A stretch of 64,000 nucleotides of DNA, from positions 1-64,000 of the forward strand of contig NZ_JAHZTC010000022.1 in the NCBI RefSeq assembly GCF_019599265.1, read 5' to 3'. Origin of the DNA: Pontibacter sp. HSC-14F20. GTDB lineage: Bacteria; Bacteroidota; Bacteroidia; Cytophagales; Hymenobacteraceae. Under the pieces are notes generated by a model. It was given only the letters and a program-made list of their open reading frames with translations, ran no database searches and was not told where the DNA came from. Positions 7,878 through 16,443 of the stretch are shown here, piece after piece; position 1 is the first letter of the stretch; each line of letters begins with the position of its first letter. The translations under genes were made by a program, and so were the position numbers.

Positions 7878-10800
7878 ATGACCAGACTTTTACGTTACCT
7901 ACTCCTTTATATCTTGGTTTGCACCGCCGCTTGTAGCCCCAGTATTTACTACGGGCCCAGTGCGGGCAACTGGCAGCACTTTTCTTTGCCCGACTCAACG
8001 GGCATTGCCTATACCATATACCTGTTGGGCGACGCGGGGGCTCCGCAACTGAATAAAACCGAACCTACCCTCAAATTACTAAAATCGCAGCTCGACCGTG
8101 ACCCTAAGAGCACATTAGTAGCGCTGGGCGACAACCTGTATCACAGCGGACTTTCGGAAGAGGGCAGCCAGACTCGCGAGCAGGACGAGAAGCGCCTCAA
8201 CGAGCTGATAAAAGTAGTGGATAACCATCAGGGCAGCGTGTTTTTCGTGCCTGGCAACCACGACTGGGACTACATGGGCCCCAAAGGACTAGAGAAGATA
8301 CGCCGCCAAGAGCAGTACATCGAGGCGGGCATCAACAAGGGCAATACCTTTGTGCCCGACAACGGCTGTCCTGGCCCTTATGTGGAACAAGTGAGCGACG
8401 ATGTGATATTCATCGGTATAGACACCCATTGGTGGTTGCACAAACATGAAAAACCCTACGGCCCCGACAGCGGCTGCGGCGCGGGCACCGAAACCGAAAT
8501 GCTGCAACAGATGGAGCAGACGCTCGAAGCCAATAAAGGCAAACACATCGTCATTGGAGGGCACCATCCGTTTGTGAGCAACAGCAATCACGGTGGATTC
8601 TATACCGTGATGGACCACCTTTTCCCGCTGCGCCTCATGCGCGACGGGCTCCTGATTCCGCTGCCCGTTATCGGCTCACTATACCCGTTTTACCGCCAGC
8701 TGGGCGGCGTGGATCAGGACATTCCGCACTACCGCTACCAGTTGCTCATCAGCCGCATGGAGCAACTTTTCAACCGCTACGACAACATCATTTATACCTC
8801 AGGCCACGACCACAACCTGCAGCTGCACAAAATCGACAAGTACATCCACATTCTCAGCGGCTCAGGCTGTAAAACGGCGCCTGTGGATGTCGAGAACAAC
8901 GCCACCTTTGCTCATAGCGAGAAGGGCTTTGTGAAAGTGATTTACTACAACAATGGTGAGGTATGGACCGAGTTCTGGTCGCCTGAGGGCGACGGCGACA
9001 CAGGCCAGGTAAACTACCGCGGCAAGCTCTACGACCAGATTCGTCAGGACGCAACTGCCACCGCCGCCTGTACCGATACGCTCCAAACTGAGCCTGTGGA
9101 GTTCAGGCCCGCTGACCCGAAAAAAAAACCCTACGCGCTGGCTGGTGTGTTGCTCAAAAACGATTACGCGAAAGAATGGGCCACTCCTGTGCGTGTCACC
9201 TACCTCGACATAGGTGCTGTGGGTGGTGGACTGAGTCCATTTGGCCTCACCAAAGACCGCGACCGCAACAGCCTGCGCCTCCGCAGCGCCAAAGGCTACG
9301 AATACCGTTTCCGCCCTTTGTTACGCGACGCCCTGCGCACTGTGCCGCAACAGTACCGTGGCTCGGAGGTTATACAGTCGGTACCCGAAACGTGGCTACC
9401 CTCGCAGCACCCCTATGCACCGCTTATTGCCACGCAGCTCGAGAAAGCCGCTGGGTTGCTGGCCTCCTCTCCCGCCCTGCACCTGTTGCCCGACATCGAT
9501 TGCCTGGAGCCTTACAAAGCGCCTTTCGGCAACCGCCTGGGTTTTCTGGAATTTGATGCCGAAGACTACCGCCTGGGCCATAGGGGTCAGGATGCCGATG
9601 ATGTGCAGGAACTGAGCTACACTGCCATGCTGCACCGCCTCGAAGACGACCACCTGCACCAGGTAAATGCCCGTGCCTTCGCCAAAGCCCGCCTTCTCGA
9701 CATGCTGATCGGCGATTGGGATCGATACGAAGACAACTACGAGTGGAGTCTGACCGAGGCGAACGGCCGCACGCTATACCTGCCTATACCAAAGGTGCGC
9801 GACAATGCCTTTTTCGCTTTCGATGGTTTCGTTCCGTGGCTGGCCACTCGCAGTTGGGGTGTGCAGGAGTTGCAGCACTTCGGCTATAAAATCCAGAACC
9901 TGAAAGGCCTGAACATGGCTGCCAAAGACCTCGACCGCCGTCTGTTGGGTAGCCTCACCCCTGCCGACTGGGTGCAGATAGCCGACAGCCTCGAGGCGGT
10001 GCTTACCGACGAGGTACTGACCAATGCCGTGCACCAGATGCCCCCCGAAGTATACCCGCTGCACGGCGACGAGCTGGTCCAGAAACTGAAAGCCCGACGG
10101 GTGCAGCTGCCCCGCGTAGCCGAAGAATACGCCCATTTACTGGCTCGCTACGTGGATGTGTTTGGCAGCAAAAAGAAAGAGCTGTTTGAGATTGAGCGAC
10201 TGGCCAACGGCGACACACGCATTACCATGACCGCCGCCGACAACCCGAGCCACACGCTCTATACCCGTACCTTTTCTCCTGAGCACACCAAAGAAGTCCG
10301 CCTCTACGGTTTCGGGGGCGACGATGAATTCAGCGTCACGGGCGAAACGGGCAGCGACATAAAAGTGCGTGTGATTGGCTATAAAGAGCACGGCCGCTAC
10401 CAGTATGCCCTTTCCGATAGCCTGGGCAACAGCAGCATCTCCTATACCTTACGCAACCCCGTCGGCGACAAGAAAGTAATCGACAACACCCGCGCCACTT
10501 ATGAAGACTTTGCCACAGGCGACCTCATCAACAGTCCTGCCTCCGACGAGTTTCGCTATACCCGTTTCGGGCCTAATTTCACGGTTATTTACAACACAGC
10601 CGACGGGCTGGTGCTGGGCGCTGGCATGCAGTACAGGCCTTACAAGTTCAGAACAAGCGCCAGAGGCGGCGTGCAACGTTTGCTTTACCAGCGCTCCCTC
10701 AAAACAGGTATGGCCCGCATTTTCCATGAAGGCGAAATCAAAGACCTATTCTTCGACCTTGATTTGGTGAGCCGCGCCTGGGTATACGCCCCCTATTATA

Positions 10801-11612
10801 GTATACAGTACCGCGGCTATGGCAACAGGCCAGCACCGACTGATGCACCGCTTAACCAACGGGTAGAGCTGAGCAATGCCCATATTTCGGTCGCTTTGCA
10901 AAAGCCTTTCGGCACGTTCTTCTCGCTCGGGGCAGGACCTGTGTTGGAGTACTTCAGGTTGAGCGAGCGCCGCAACATCTGGGTGCAGGATTTCTTGCCT
11001 GATAATCGGCAGGATGCATTCGGACAGCGCAGCTACCTCGGCGCCACTGCCTTTTTCAGGACCGATGCGAGAGACTACGAGAACAACCCGAGCCGCGGAC
11101 TAGTGATAGACCTGCGGGGCAACTGGTTTCAGGGGGTGGCCAACACCAGCGGCAGGTATAGCCGCTATACCTACGAAGTGCGCTACTACATGAGTCCGAA
11201 TCTGCCTTTCCAGCTCACGTTTGCGGGCCGCATAGGCGGTGGCATCAATACGGGCCGTTACGCTTTCTACCAGGGCAACATGCTGGGTGGCGGCCTTCTG
11301 CCCGATTTCAGCCAAACTATTCGCGGCTACAGCCAGACCCGCCTTATTGGCGACCGCAGCTTCTTCACCAACCTCGAGATGCGTGCAGCCCTGCTTAACT
11401 ACCGTGTATACCTGTTCCCTGGCAAAGTAGGTGTGCTCGGCCTTTACGACACAGGCCGCGTCTGGACCCGCACCAACAACGTAGGCGGCTGGAACCAGGC
11501 CTATGGCGGCGGCATCTGGTTCTCGCTCTTCAACCGCATTGTGCTCACGGGCACCGCCGCCTACTCCCGTGAAGGCACCCTGATTAATGTACAGAATGGG
11601 TTTTTCTTTTAA
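7878..11612 (+). CDS. Lipoprotein metallophosphoesterase fused to an Omp85/BamA-type barrel
   Basis: About 1244 residues from ATG 7878. That start gives a lipoprotein signal (MTRLLRYLLLYILVCTAAC) where an upstream start would not. Residues about 35-390 are a calcineurin-like phosphoesterase, with all blocks visible: LLGDAG, ALGDNLY, PGNHDWD, GGHHPF and SGHDHN. A middle region of roughly 450 residues follows. The last 330 or so look like a bacterial surface antigen/Omp85 barrel (RYTYEVRYYMSPNLPFQ, GNMLGGGLLPDFSQTIRGYS) ending in strands up to LINVQNGFFF. It would sit in the outer membrane with a lipid anchor and a barrel. The frame contains a run of nine A at 9120-9128. It runs 17 bases ahead of the SDR gene and interrupts the kynurenine locus. 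Substrate is unknown. Confidence 0.85.
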   Translation: MTRLLRYLLLYILVCTAACSPSIYYGPSAGNWQHFSLPDSTGIAYTIYLLGDAGAPQLNKTEPTLKLLKSQLDRDPKSTLVALGDNLYHSGLSEEGSQTREQDEKRLNELIKVVDNHQGSVFFVPGNHDWDYMGPKGLEKIRRQEQYIEAGINKGNTFVPDNGCPGPYVEQVSDDVIFIGIDTHWWLHKHEKPYGPDSGCGAGTETEMLQQMEQTLEANKGKHIVIGGHHPFVSNSNHGGFYTVMDHLFPLRLMRDGLLIPLPVIGSLYPFYRQLGGVDQDIPHYRYQLLISRMEQLFNRYDNIIYTSGHDHNLQLHKIDKYIHILSGSGCKTAPVDVENNATFAHSEKGFVKVIYYNNGEVWTEFWSPEGDGDTGQVNYRGKLYDQIRQDATATAACTDTLQTEPVEFRPADPKKKPYALAGVLLKNDYAKEWATPVRVTYLDIGAVGGGLSPFGLTKDRDRNSLRLRSAKGYEYRFRPLLRDALRTVPQQYRGSEVIQSVPETWLPSQHPYAPLIATQLEKAAGLLASSPALHLLPDIDCLEPYKAPFGNRLGFLEFDAEDYRLGHRGQDADDVQELSYTAMLHRLEDDHLHQVNARAFAKARLLDMLIGDWDRYEDNYEWSLTEANGRTLYLPIPKVRDNAFFAFDGFVPWLATRSWGVQELQHFGYKIQNLKGLNMAAKDLDRRLLGSLTPADWVQIADSLEAVLTDEVLTNAVHQMPPEVYPLHGDELVQKLKARRVQLPRVAEEYAHLLARYVDVFGSKKKELFEIERLANGDTRITMTAADNPSHTLYTRTFSPEHTKEVRLYGFGGDDEFSVTGETGSDIKVRVIGYKEHGRYQYALSDSLGNSSISYTLRNPVGDKKVIDNTRATYEDFATGDLINSPASDEFRYTRFGPNFTVIYNTADGLVLGAGMQYRPYKFRTSARGGVQRLLYQRSLKTGMARIFHEGEIKDLFFDLDLVSRAWVYAPYYSIQYRGYGNRPAPTDAPLNQRVELSNAHISVALQKPFGTFFSLGAGPVLEYFRLSERRNIWVQDFLPDNRQDAFGQRSYLGATAFFRTDARDYENNPSRGLVIDLRGNWFQGVANTSGRYSRYTYEVRYYMSPNLPFQLTFAGRIGGGINTGRYAFYQGNMLGGGLLPDFSQTIRGYSQTRLIGDRSFFTNLEMRAALLNYRVYLFPGKVGVLGLYDTGRVWTRTNNVGGWNQAYGGGIWFSLFNRIVLTGTAAYSREGTLINVQNGFFF

Positions 11613-11629
11613 TTGCTTATCTTTAAGCT

Positions 11630-12418
11630 ATGAACTTAGACCTGACGGATAAAAGAGCCATCGTGTGCGGCAGCACACAAGGTATAGGCAAAGCCATCGC
11701 TGCAGAACTGGCGCAACTGGGTGCCAGCATAACACTGGTGGCCCGCAACGAAGCCAAGCTACAGGAAACAGCCCAGGAACTCGACAGCAGCAAAGGTCAG
11801 CAACACGACTATCTGGTGGCCGATTTCAGCAAACCGGAGGAGCTGGTGGAGCAACTGCAGGTATACCTGCAGCAACACGAGCAGGTGCACATCCTCATCA
11901 ACAATACAGGCGGCCCAGCAGGTGGACCGATTATAAACGCCAAGCAAGAAGAGTTTTTGAGTGCTTTCAACATGCACCTGATTAACAATCACAATTTGGC
12001 GCAGGCAGTGATTCCGCTGATGAAAAAGGCAGGTTACGGCCGTATTATCAACATCATCAGCACCTCCGTGAAACAGCCGCTACAAGGCTTGGGCGTGTCG
12101 AACACCATACGCGGCGCCGTGGCCAGCTGGGCGAAGACGATGGCGAACGAGCTCGGGCAATTTGGCATTACCGTGAACAACGTGCTCCCCGGCGCTACCC
12201 GCACGGGTCGTCTTGAAACCATCATCGTTAACAAAGCGAAAAAAACCGACAGCGACGTAGATAAGGTAGAAGAAGAAATGATGTCCGAAATTCCAGCCCG
12301 CCGCTTCGCCGAACCCGAAGAAGTAGCTGCAGCGGCAGCGTTCCTGGCTACGCCAGCAGCAGCTTATATCAATGGCATTAATGTGCCGGTTGATGGGGGC
12401 AGGACGGGGAGTTTGTAG
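11630..12418 (+). CDS. SDR-family oxidoreductase with atypical active site
   Basis: A 262-residue Rossmann-fold protein. The nucleotide motif is VCGSTQGIGKAIA near residues 12-24, with NNTGG later and the C-terminal PVDGGRTGSL typical of the family. At the catalytic position, where classical members have YxxxK (YSASKAAV), this protein has SNTIRGAV, so both Tyr and Lys are replaced. Such divergent FabG-like SDRs are a known subgroup. It is 17 bases after the phosphoesterase-barrel gene and just upstream of the aminomuconate semialdehyde dehydrogenase, so a role in the kynurenine route is possible but unproven. Annotation as a 3-oxoacyl-ACP reductase would be unsafe. Confidence 0.85.
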   Translation: MNLDLTDKRAIVCGSTQGIGKAIAAELAQLGASITLVARNEAKLQETAQELDSSKGQQHDYLVADFSKPEELVEQLQVYLQQHEQVHILINNTGGPAGGPIINAKQEEFLSAFNMHLINNHNLAQAVIPLMKKAGYGRIINIISTSVKQPLQGLGVSNTIRGAVASWAKTMANELGQFGITVNNVLPGATRTGRLETIIVNKAKKTDSDVDKVEEEMMSEIPARRFAEPEEVAAAAAFLATPAAAYINGINVPVDGGRTGSL

Positions 12419-12446
12419 CGTTCAATTGTTGATTGATAATTGTCGA

Positions 12447-12479
12447 TTGTTTTCTTAATCCCGCGCATTTTTAATTTTG
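12447..12479 (+). promoter_or_regulatory. Promoter for the semialdehyde dehydrogenase gene
   Basis: TTG at 12447-12449 and TAATTTTG at 12472-12479 with 22 bases between fit the Bacteroidota -33/-7 pattern. Transcription would start about 10 bases before the GTG start at 12498, giving a very short leader. Confidence 0.5.
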
Positions 12480-12497
12480 AATTTCTAATTACTCCTC

Positions 12498-13943
12498 GTG
12501 CAGCACATACATAACTACATAGACGGCCAGTTGGTAATGCCTGTGGCGGGGCAGTACATCGACAACTACAACCCAGCGCTGGGCGAAGTATACTCGCTTA
12601 TACCTGATTCCGATGAACAGGACGTAGAACAGGCGGTGCAGGCGGCTCTCAAGGCTTTCCCAGCATGGGCAAACACGCCTGCCGAGAAGCGGGGGCAGAT
12701 TTTAATGCGGATCGCCGACCTCATCGACCAGAACCTGGACAAGCTAGCCGAAGCCGAATCGATAGACAATGGTAAATCGCTGAAACTGGCCAAGTCGGTG
12801 GACATACCTAGGGCCAGTAGTAACATGCGCTTCTATGGTACGGCCATCCAACATTTCGCTTCTGAGGCGCACTACATGGAAGGAACCGACGCCATCAACT
12901 ATACCGTGCGCCATCCGCATGGCGTGGTGAGCTGCATTTCGCCCTGGAACCTGCCGCTATACCTGTTCACCTGGAAAATTGCTCCTGCCTTGGCTGCTGG
13001 TAACTGTGTGGTAGCGAAGCCCTCTGAAGTGACACCCATGACAGCTTACATGCTATCAGAAATCTGCATCGAAGCGGGCTTGCCGGCGGGTGTGCTCAAC
13101 ATCGTGCATGGCTACGGCCACAAAGTAGGCGCAGCTATGACGGCGCATCCTAAAGTACCCGTTATCTCTTTCACAGGCGGCACTGCCACAGGTCGCACCA
13201 TTGCGGCCACGGCTGCTCCGATGTTCAAGAAGCTGTCGCTGGAGCTAGGTGGCAAGAACCCGAACATTATCTTCACCGACTGCGATTTCAATAATGCGCT
13301 GCATACCTCTATTCATTCTTCTTTCGCTAACCAGGGGCAAATCTGCCTGTGCGGTTCCCGCATTTTCATTGAGCGTCCGCTGTACGAGAAATTCCGCGAC
13401 GCTTTTGTGGAGAAAGTGAGGGCCATGCAAGTAGGCGACCCGATGGAAGAAGCCTCGAAAATGGGTGCGGTGGTTTCCGAACAGCACATGCAAAAGGTCC
13501 TTTCCTACATCGAACTAGCCAAACAAGAAGGCGGCACCATCCTCACAGGCGGACACCAGGTGCAGGTCGAAGGACGTTGCCAGAACGGCTGGTTCATCGC
13601 CCCGACCATCATCGAAGGCCTGCCCTACAACTGCCGCACCAACACCGAAGAAATCTTCGGCCCGGTCGTTACACTCACCCCTTTCGACACCGAGGAAGAA
13701 GTCATCCAATACGCCAACTGCACCGACTACGGCCTCTCTGCCACCATCTGGACGCAGAATCTGCAGCGTGCCCACCGCGTCGCGCACCAGGTACATGCGG
13801 GCATCATCTGGGTAAACACCTGGCTCCTACGCGACCTGCGCACACCTTTCGGCGGTATGAAAAACTCTGGTGTAGGACGTGAGGGTGGCTTTGAGGCGTT
13901 AAGATTCTTTACTGAACCGCAGAATGTTTGTGTGAAGCTGTAG
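12498..13943 (+). CDS. nbaE: 2-aminomuconic 6-semialdehyde dehydrogenase (aldehyde dehydrogenase)
   Basis: A 481-residue NAD(P)-dependent aldehyde dehydrogenase. The catalytic cysteine is C283 in NQGQICLCGSRIF, the general base is E249 in LSLELGGKNPNI, and NAD-binding FTGGTATG is present. Start is GTG at 12498 (MQHIHNYIDGQLVMPVAGQY after initiation), which matches the N-terminus expected for this family. It oxidises the ACMSD product to 2-aminomuconate. Close 2-hydroxymuconic semialdehyde dehydrogenases cannot be excluded by sequence, but kynU, ACMSD and dioxygenase within 10 kb favour the kynurenine role. The aminomuconate deaminase expected next is not in the window. Confidence 0.88.
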   Translation: MQHIHNYIDGQLVMPVAGQYIDNYNPALGEVYSLIPDSDEQDVEQAVQAALKAFPAWANTPAEKRGQILMRIADLIDQNLDKLAEAESIDNGKSLKLAKSVDIPRASSNMRFYGTAIQHFASEAHYMEGTDAINYTVRHPHGVVSCISPWNLPLYLFTWKIAPALAAGNCVVAKPSEVTPMTAYMLSEICIEAGLPAGVLNIVHGYGHKVGAAMTAHPKVPVISFTGGTATGRTIAATAAPMFKKLSLELGGKNPNIIFTDCDFNNALHTSIHSSFANQGQICLCGSRIFIERPLYEKFRDAFVEKVRAMQVGDPMEEASKMGAVVSEQHMQKVLSYIELAKQEGGTILTGGHQVQVEGRCQNGWFIAPTIIEGLPYNCRTNTEEIFGPVVTLTPFDTEEEVIQYANCTDYGLSATIWTQNLQRAHRVAHQVHAGIIWVNTWLLRDLRTPFGGMKNSGVGREGGFEALRFFTEPQNVCVKL

Positions 13944-14012
13944 CTATACCTTTGTTGTCATTGAGAACACACTCAAGGCGCGAGTCGAAGGGGGCGACAT
14001 AAAGCAGATGCT

Positions 14013-14147
14013 CTTTCGGATTTATGAATCCGAAAGTAGACTATAGAGGATTTCCTAATCCCCGTGTACCGGCACACGCGGGTCTGGAGACCCGCAGCAG
14101 TTAGGGACAGGGCTCCTCTACTAGATTCGGATAGAAATATCCGAATC
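14013..14147. repeat. Cluster of five short palindromes (REP/REPIN-like)
   Basis: Within 135 bases lie CTTTCGGATT/AATCCGAAAG (14013-14036), GGATT/AATCC (14048-14061), CGTGT/ACACG (14063-14078), GCGGGTCT/AGACCCGC (14078-14095) and GATTCGGATA/TATCCGAATC (14124-14147). The first and last share the core TTCGGAT. A TAGGGACAGG segment at 14102-14111 recurs beside the palindrome at 47422-47441. There is no open frame. It resembles an intergenic mosaic repeat of REP type; copies elsewhere cannot be checked here. Confidence 0.6.
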
Positions 14148-14195
14148 AGCACCTACTGAATCCTTATTGCCTTTACCTCCACCTGATTTTCTCCG

Positions 14196-14203
14196 TACTT
14201 TTG
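14196..14203 (+). promoter_or_regulatory. -7-like element before the ClC gene
   Basis: TACTTTTG matches TAnnTTTG, but it ends only four bases before the ATG at 14208. If active, the transcript would start at or inside the assigned start codon, so either the element is not used or the true start lies further in. Confidence 0.3.
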
Positions 14204-14207
14204 CAGG

Positions 14208-15479
14208 ATGGACTTTAAAAGAAGAAGACTGGCTGTTACGCTACGGAACCAGATTAACTATCCTTTACAGTTTAACCCATTTGTATTCAGCAAGATCTTC
14301 CTCCTGTGGGTAGCTATTGGCATCATGGGAGGCGTGATAGCGGGGCTTTACTGGATGGTGCTGGAGGGCTTTATGCATTTTCTTGCGCCGGTGCAAGGGC
14401 TCTGGGTTATCCCTTTGATGGCCTCAGCTGGTCTGCTGGCGGGTCTTATTATCCACTACCTTGGCGACCCCGGCGAGATGGACCTCATCGTGAACAACAT
14501 CCGTTTCAAAGGCGGGCACCTGGAACCCAAGAACAACCCTTCCATGATTCTGTCCTCGTGGTTGTGTATAGCGAGTGGTGGTAGCGCCGGCCCCGAGGCA
14601 CCGCTGGTACAGGTGGTGGGCTCTACAGGCACCTGGATTGCCAAAAAACTCAAAATAAGAGGAGAAGACCTGCGCTCGCTCACCATTGCAGGTATGGCTT
14701 CCGCTTTTACAGCACTTTTCGGCGCCCCGCTTGGCGGCACCCTTTTTGCCCTCGAAATTCTGCACCACAAACACGTAGTAGAGTATTACCAGGCACTTAT
14801 ACCTGCGTTTGTAGCCAGCTGCTCCAGCTACGTCATATTTATATTGATTACCCATATTGGCATCGGCCCTACCTGGAATTTCCCGGTATACTCCACTCCT
14901 GAACTGAACGATTTTTTCTACGCCATGCTGTATGCACTGGCAGGTACGGCAGCGGGCTGGCTGTTTATCTTCACGGTGCGCCAATGCAGGAATATGTTCA
15001 GAAAATTCAGCGTACCGATTTATGTGAAGATGGCCGTAGGTGGTCTGCTGATTGGCACCATCGCCTACTATGTGCCCCTTTCCCGTTACTTCAGTCACGA
15101 TGAGTTGAACATACTGTTGGAAGAGCAATTCTCGCTTCAATTCCTGCTCATTTTGCTGGGTGCTAAGATTCTGGCTATCGCTTTCACAGTTACTTCCGGC
15201 TGGCGCGGGGGCTTCATTATTCCGCTGTTTTTTGTGGGCGCTACGGTGGGTATGATTGTGAACACGGCCTTCCCTGGTCAGAACCTGCCCCTGATTATGG
15301 TAAGCTGTATGGCAGCTATCAACGCCTGTGTTACCCGCACGCCCATCAGCACCATCATCCTACTGTCTACCCTGACTGGTTTCCATCATTTCATTCCCAT
15401 TATGTTCGCCAGCCTGACCGGTTTTTTCCTGGCGCCTAAAACACCGCTCATCAATGCGCAACTGGGCCTGAAAGAATAG
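14208..15479 (+). CDS. ClC-family chloride channel/transporter
   Basis: A 423-residue inner-membrane ClC protein without C-terminal CBS domains. The selectivity region SGGSAGPEAPLVQ holds the conserved glutamate (E of GPEAP, equivalent to the gating Glu in GKEGP), and TSGWRGGFIIPLFFVGA matches the GxFxP block. Around ten hydrophobic helices cover residues 28-415. Presence of the glutamate allows either channel or Cl-/H+ exchange. Start is uncertain because a promoter-like element lies immediately before the ATG; the first 26 residues are cytoplasmic and basic. The gene stands alone behind the palindrome cluster. Confidence 0.88.
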   Translation: MDFKRRRLAVTLRNQINYPLQFNPFVFSKIFLLWVAIGIMGGVIAGLYWMVLEGFMHFLAPVQGLWVIPLMASAGLLAGLIIHYLGDPGEMDLIVNNIRFKGGHLEPKNNPSMILSSWLCIASGGSAGPEAPLVQVVGSTGTWIAKKLKIRGEDLRSLTIAGMASAFTALFGAPLGGTLFALEILHHKHVVEYYQALIPAFVASCSSYVIFILITHIGIGPTWNFPVYSTPELNDFFYAMLYALAGTAAGWLFIFTVRQCRNMFRKFSVPIYVKMAVGGLLIGTIAYYVPLSRYFSHDELNILLEEQFSLQFLLILLGAKILAIAFTVTSGWRGGFIIPLFFVGATVGMIVNTAFPGQNLPLIMVSCMAAINACVTRTPISTIILLSTLTGFHHFIPIMFASLTGFFLAPKTPLINAQLGLKE

Positions 15480-15557
15480 AACTTATACCTGTTAAGCTGT
15501 GCCATTATCACATTCAAGCGTAAAACTAGCTATACAATGGCCTGAAACTGCTCGAGC

Positions 15558-16436
15558 ATGTCTATCCATAGTGTCACACTTTCCTATATACTCACTGCGC
15601 TGAAAACGAGCCAGGAGGATTTATGTGCGCAAGGTATAAACCCGCACACGCTGGTGGCCATCTACAATGATTTTCTGACTCGGAAATATGATCTTAATGC
15701 CATCTCCCAGATAACAGCCAATACCCTGCTGCAAGCTCCGGGTGCTCAGGCCATCAGGTATAGGATAAAAGACCCGCTCCACCTGCTCCGCAAAGTCATC
15801 CGCAAAAAAGCAGAATATCCCGAACGGGTTATTGACCACCACAGCTACCTCGACTGGATAAATGACCTGGTAGGCATACGGGTGTTATACCTGTACAAAG
15901 AATCGTGGCGCAGCCTGGGGCAGTACATAGAGGAGGTATGGCCATTGAAACGCCCGCCGGTCGCCTACATCCACGAATGCGATACAGGCATGCTTGTGGA
16001 AGAGCTGGAGAAGGGAGGATGTACTCTCCGGCGGCATCCGCTGGGCTACAGGGCAGTCCACTATGTCATCAGTACACAGCCACACCGCCAGCGTTATTTT
16101 GTAGAGATACAATTGCGCACGCTTTTCGAGGAGGGCTGGAGCGAGATAGACCATACGGTGCGCTACCCTGACCGCACCTGCAACGGCTTCGCCAGGGATC
16201 TGTTGGCCGTGCTGAACCGCCTCACTGGCAACGCCGACGACATAGCCACCTTCATTAAGATATTCTTCGATAAGATGCAGGCAAAGAAATCCGGTCATTC
16301 GACCGCCACCTGGACGCAGGAAGAGCGACAGGAACTTGAGGACGAGATAAAAAAACTTCCGGTAACGCCCGAAGAGAGGCAGCGGCTGCACGAGCACATC
16401 CGGCAGCTGCCGGGCAGGATCCATTCGGCAGACTAG
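15558..16436 (+). CDS. Stand-alone RelA/SpoT nucleotidyltransferase-domain protein
   Basis: A 292-residue protein carrying only the (p)ppGpp synthetase fold. Motifs in order are YRIKDPLHLLRKVIRK (ATP-binding basic helix), WINDLVGIRVLYLY, LGYRAVHYVI and VEIQLRTLFEEGWSEIDH. It lacks the HD hydrolase, TGS and ACT domains, so it resembles a small alarmone synthetase, somewhat longer than the usual 200-250. The Gln/Glu/Arg of the last motif are intact, suggesting activity. The C-terminal 60 residues are charged and helical. It ends 7 bases from the convergent gene on the other strand. Confidence 0.82.
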   Translation: MSIHSVTLSYILTALKTSQEDLCAQGINPHTLVAIYNDFLTRKYDLNAISQITANTLLQAPGAQAIRYRIKDPLHLLRKVIRKKAEYPERVIDHHSYLDWINDLVGIRVLYLYKESWRSLGQYIEEVWPLKRPPVAYIHECDTGMLVEELEKGGCTLRRHPLGYRAVHYVISTQPHRQRYFVEIQLRTLFEEGWSEIDHTVRYPDRTCNGFARDLLAVLNRLTGNADDIATFIKIFFDKMQAKKSGHSTATWTQEERQELEDEIKKLPVTPEERQRLHEHIRQLPGRIHSAD

Positions 16437-16443
16437 GCCCTTG

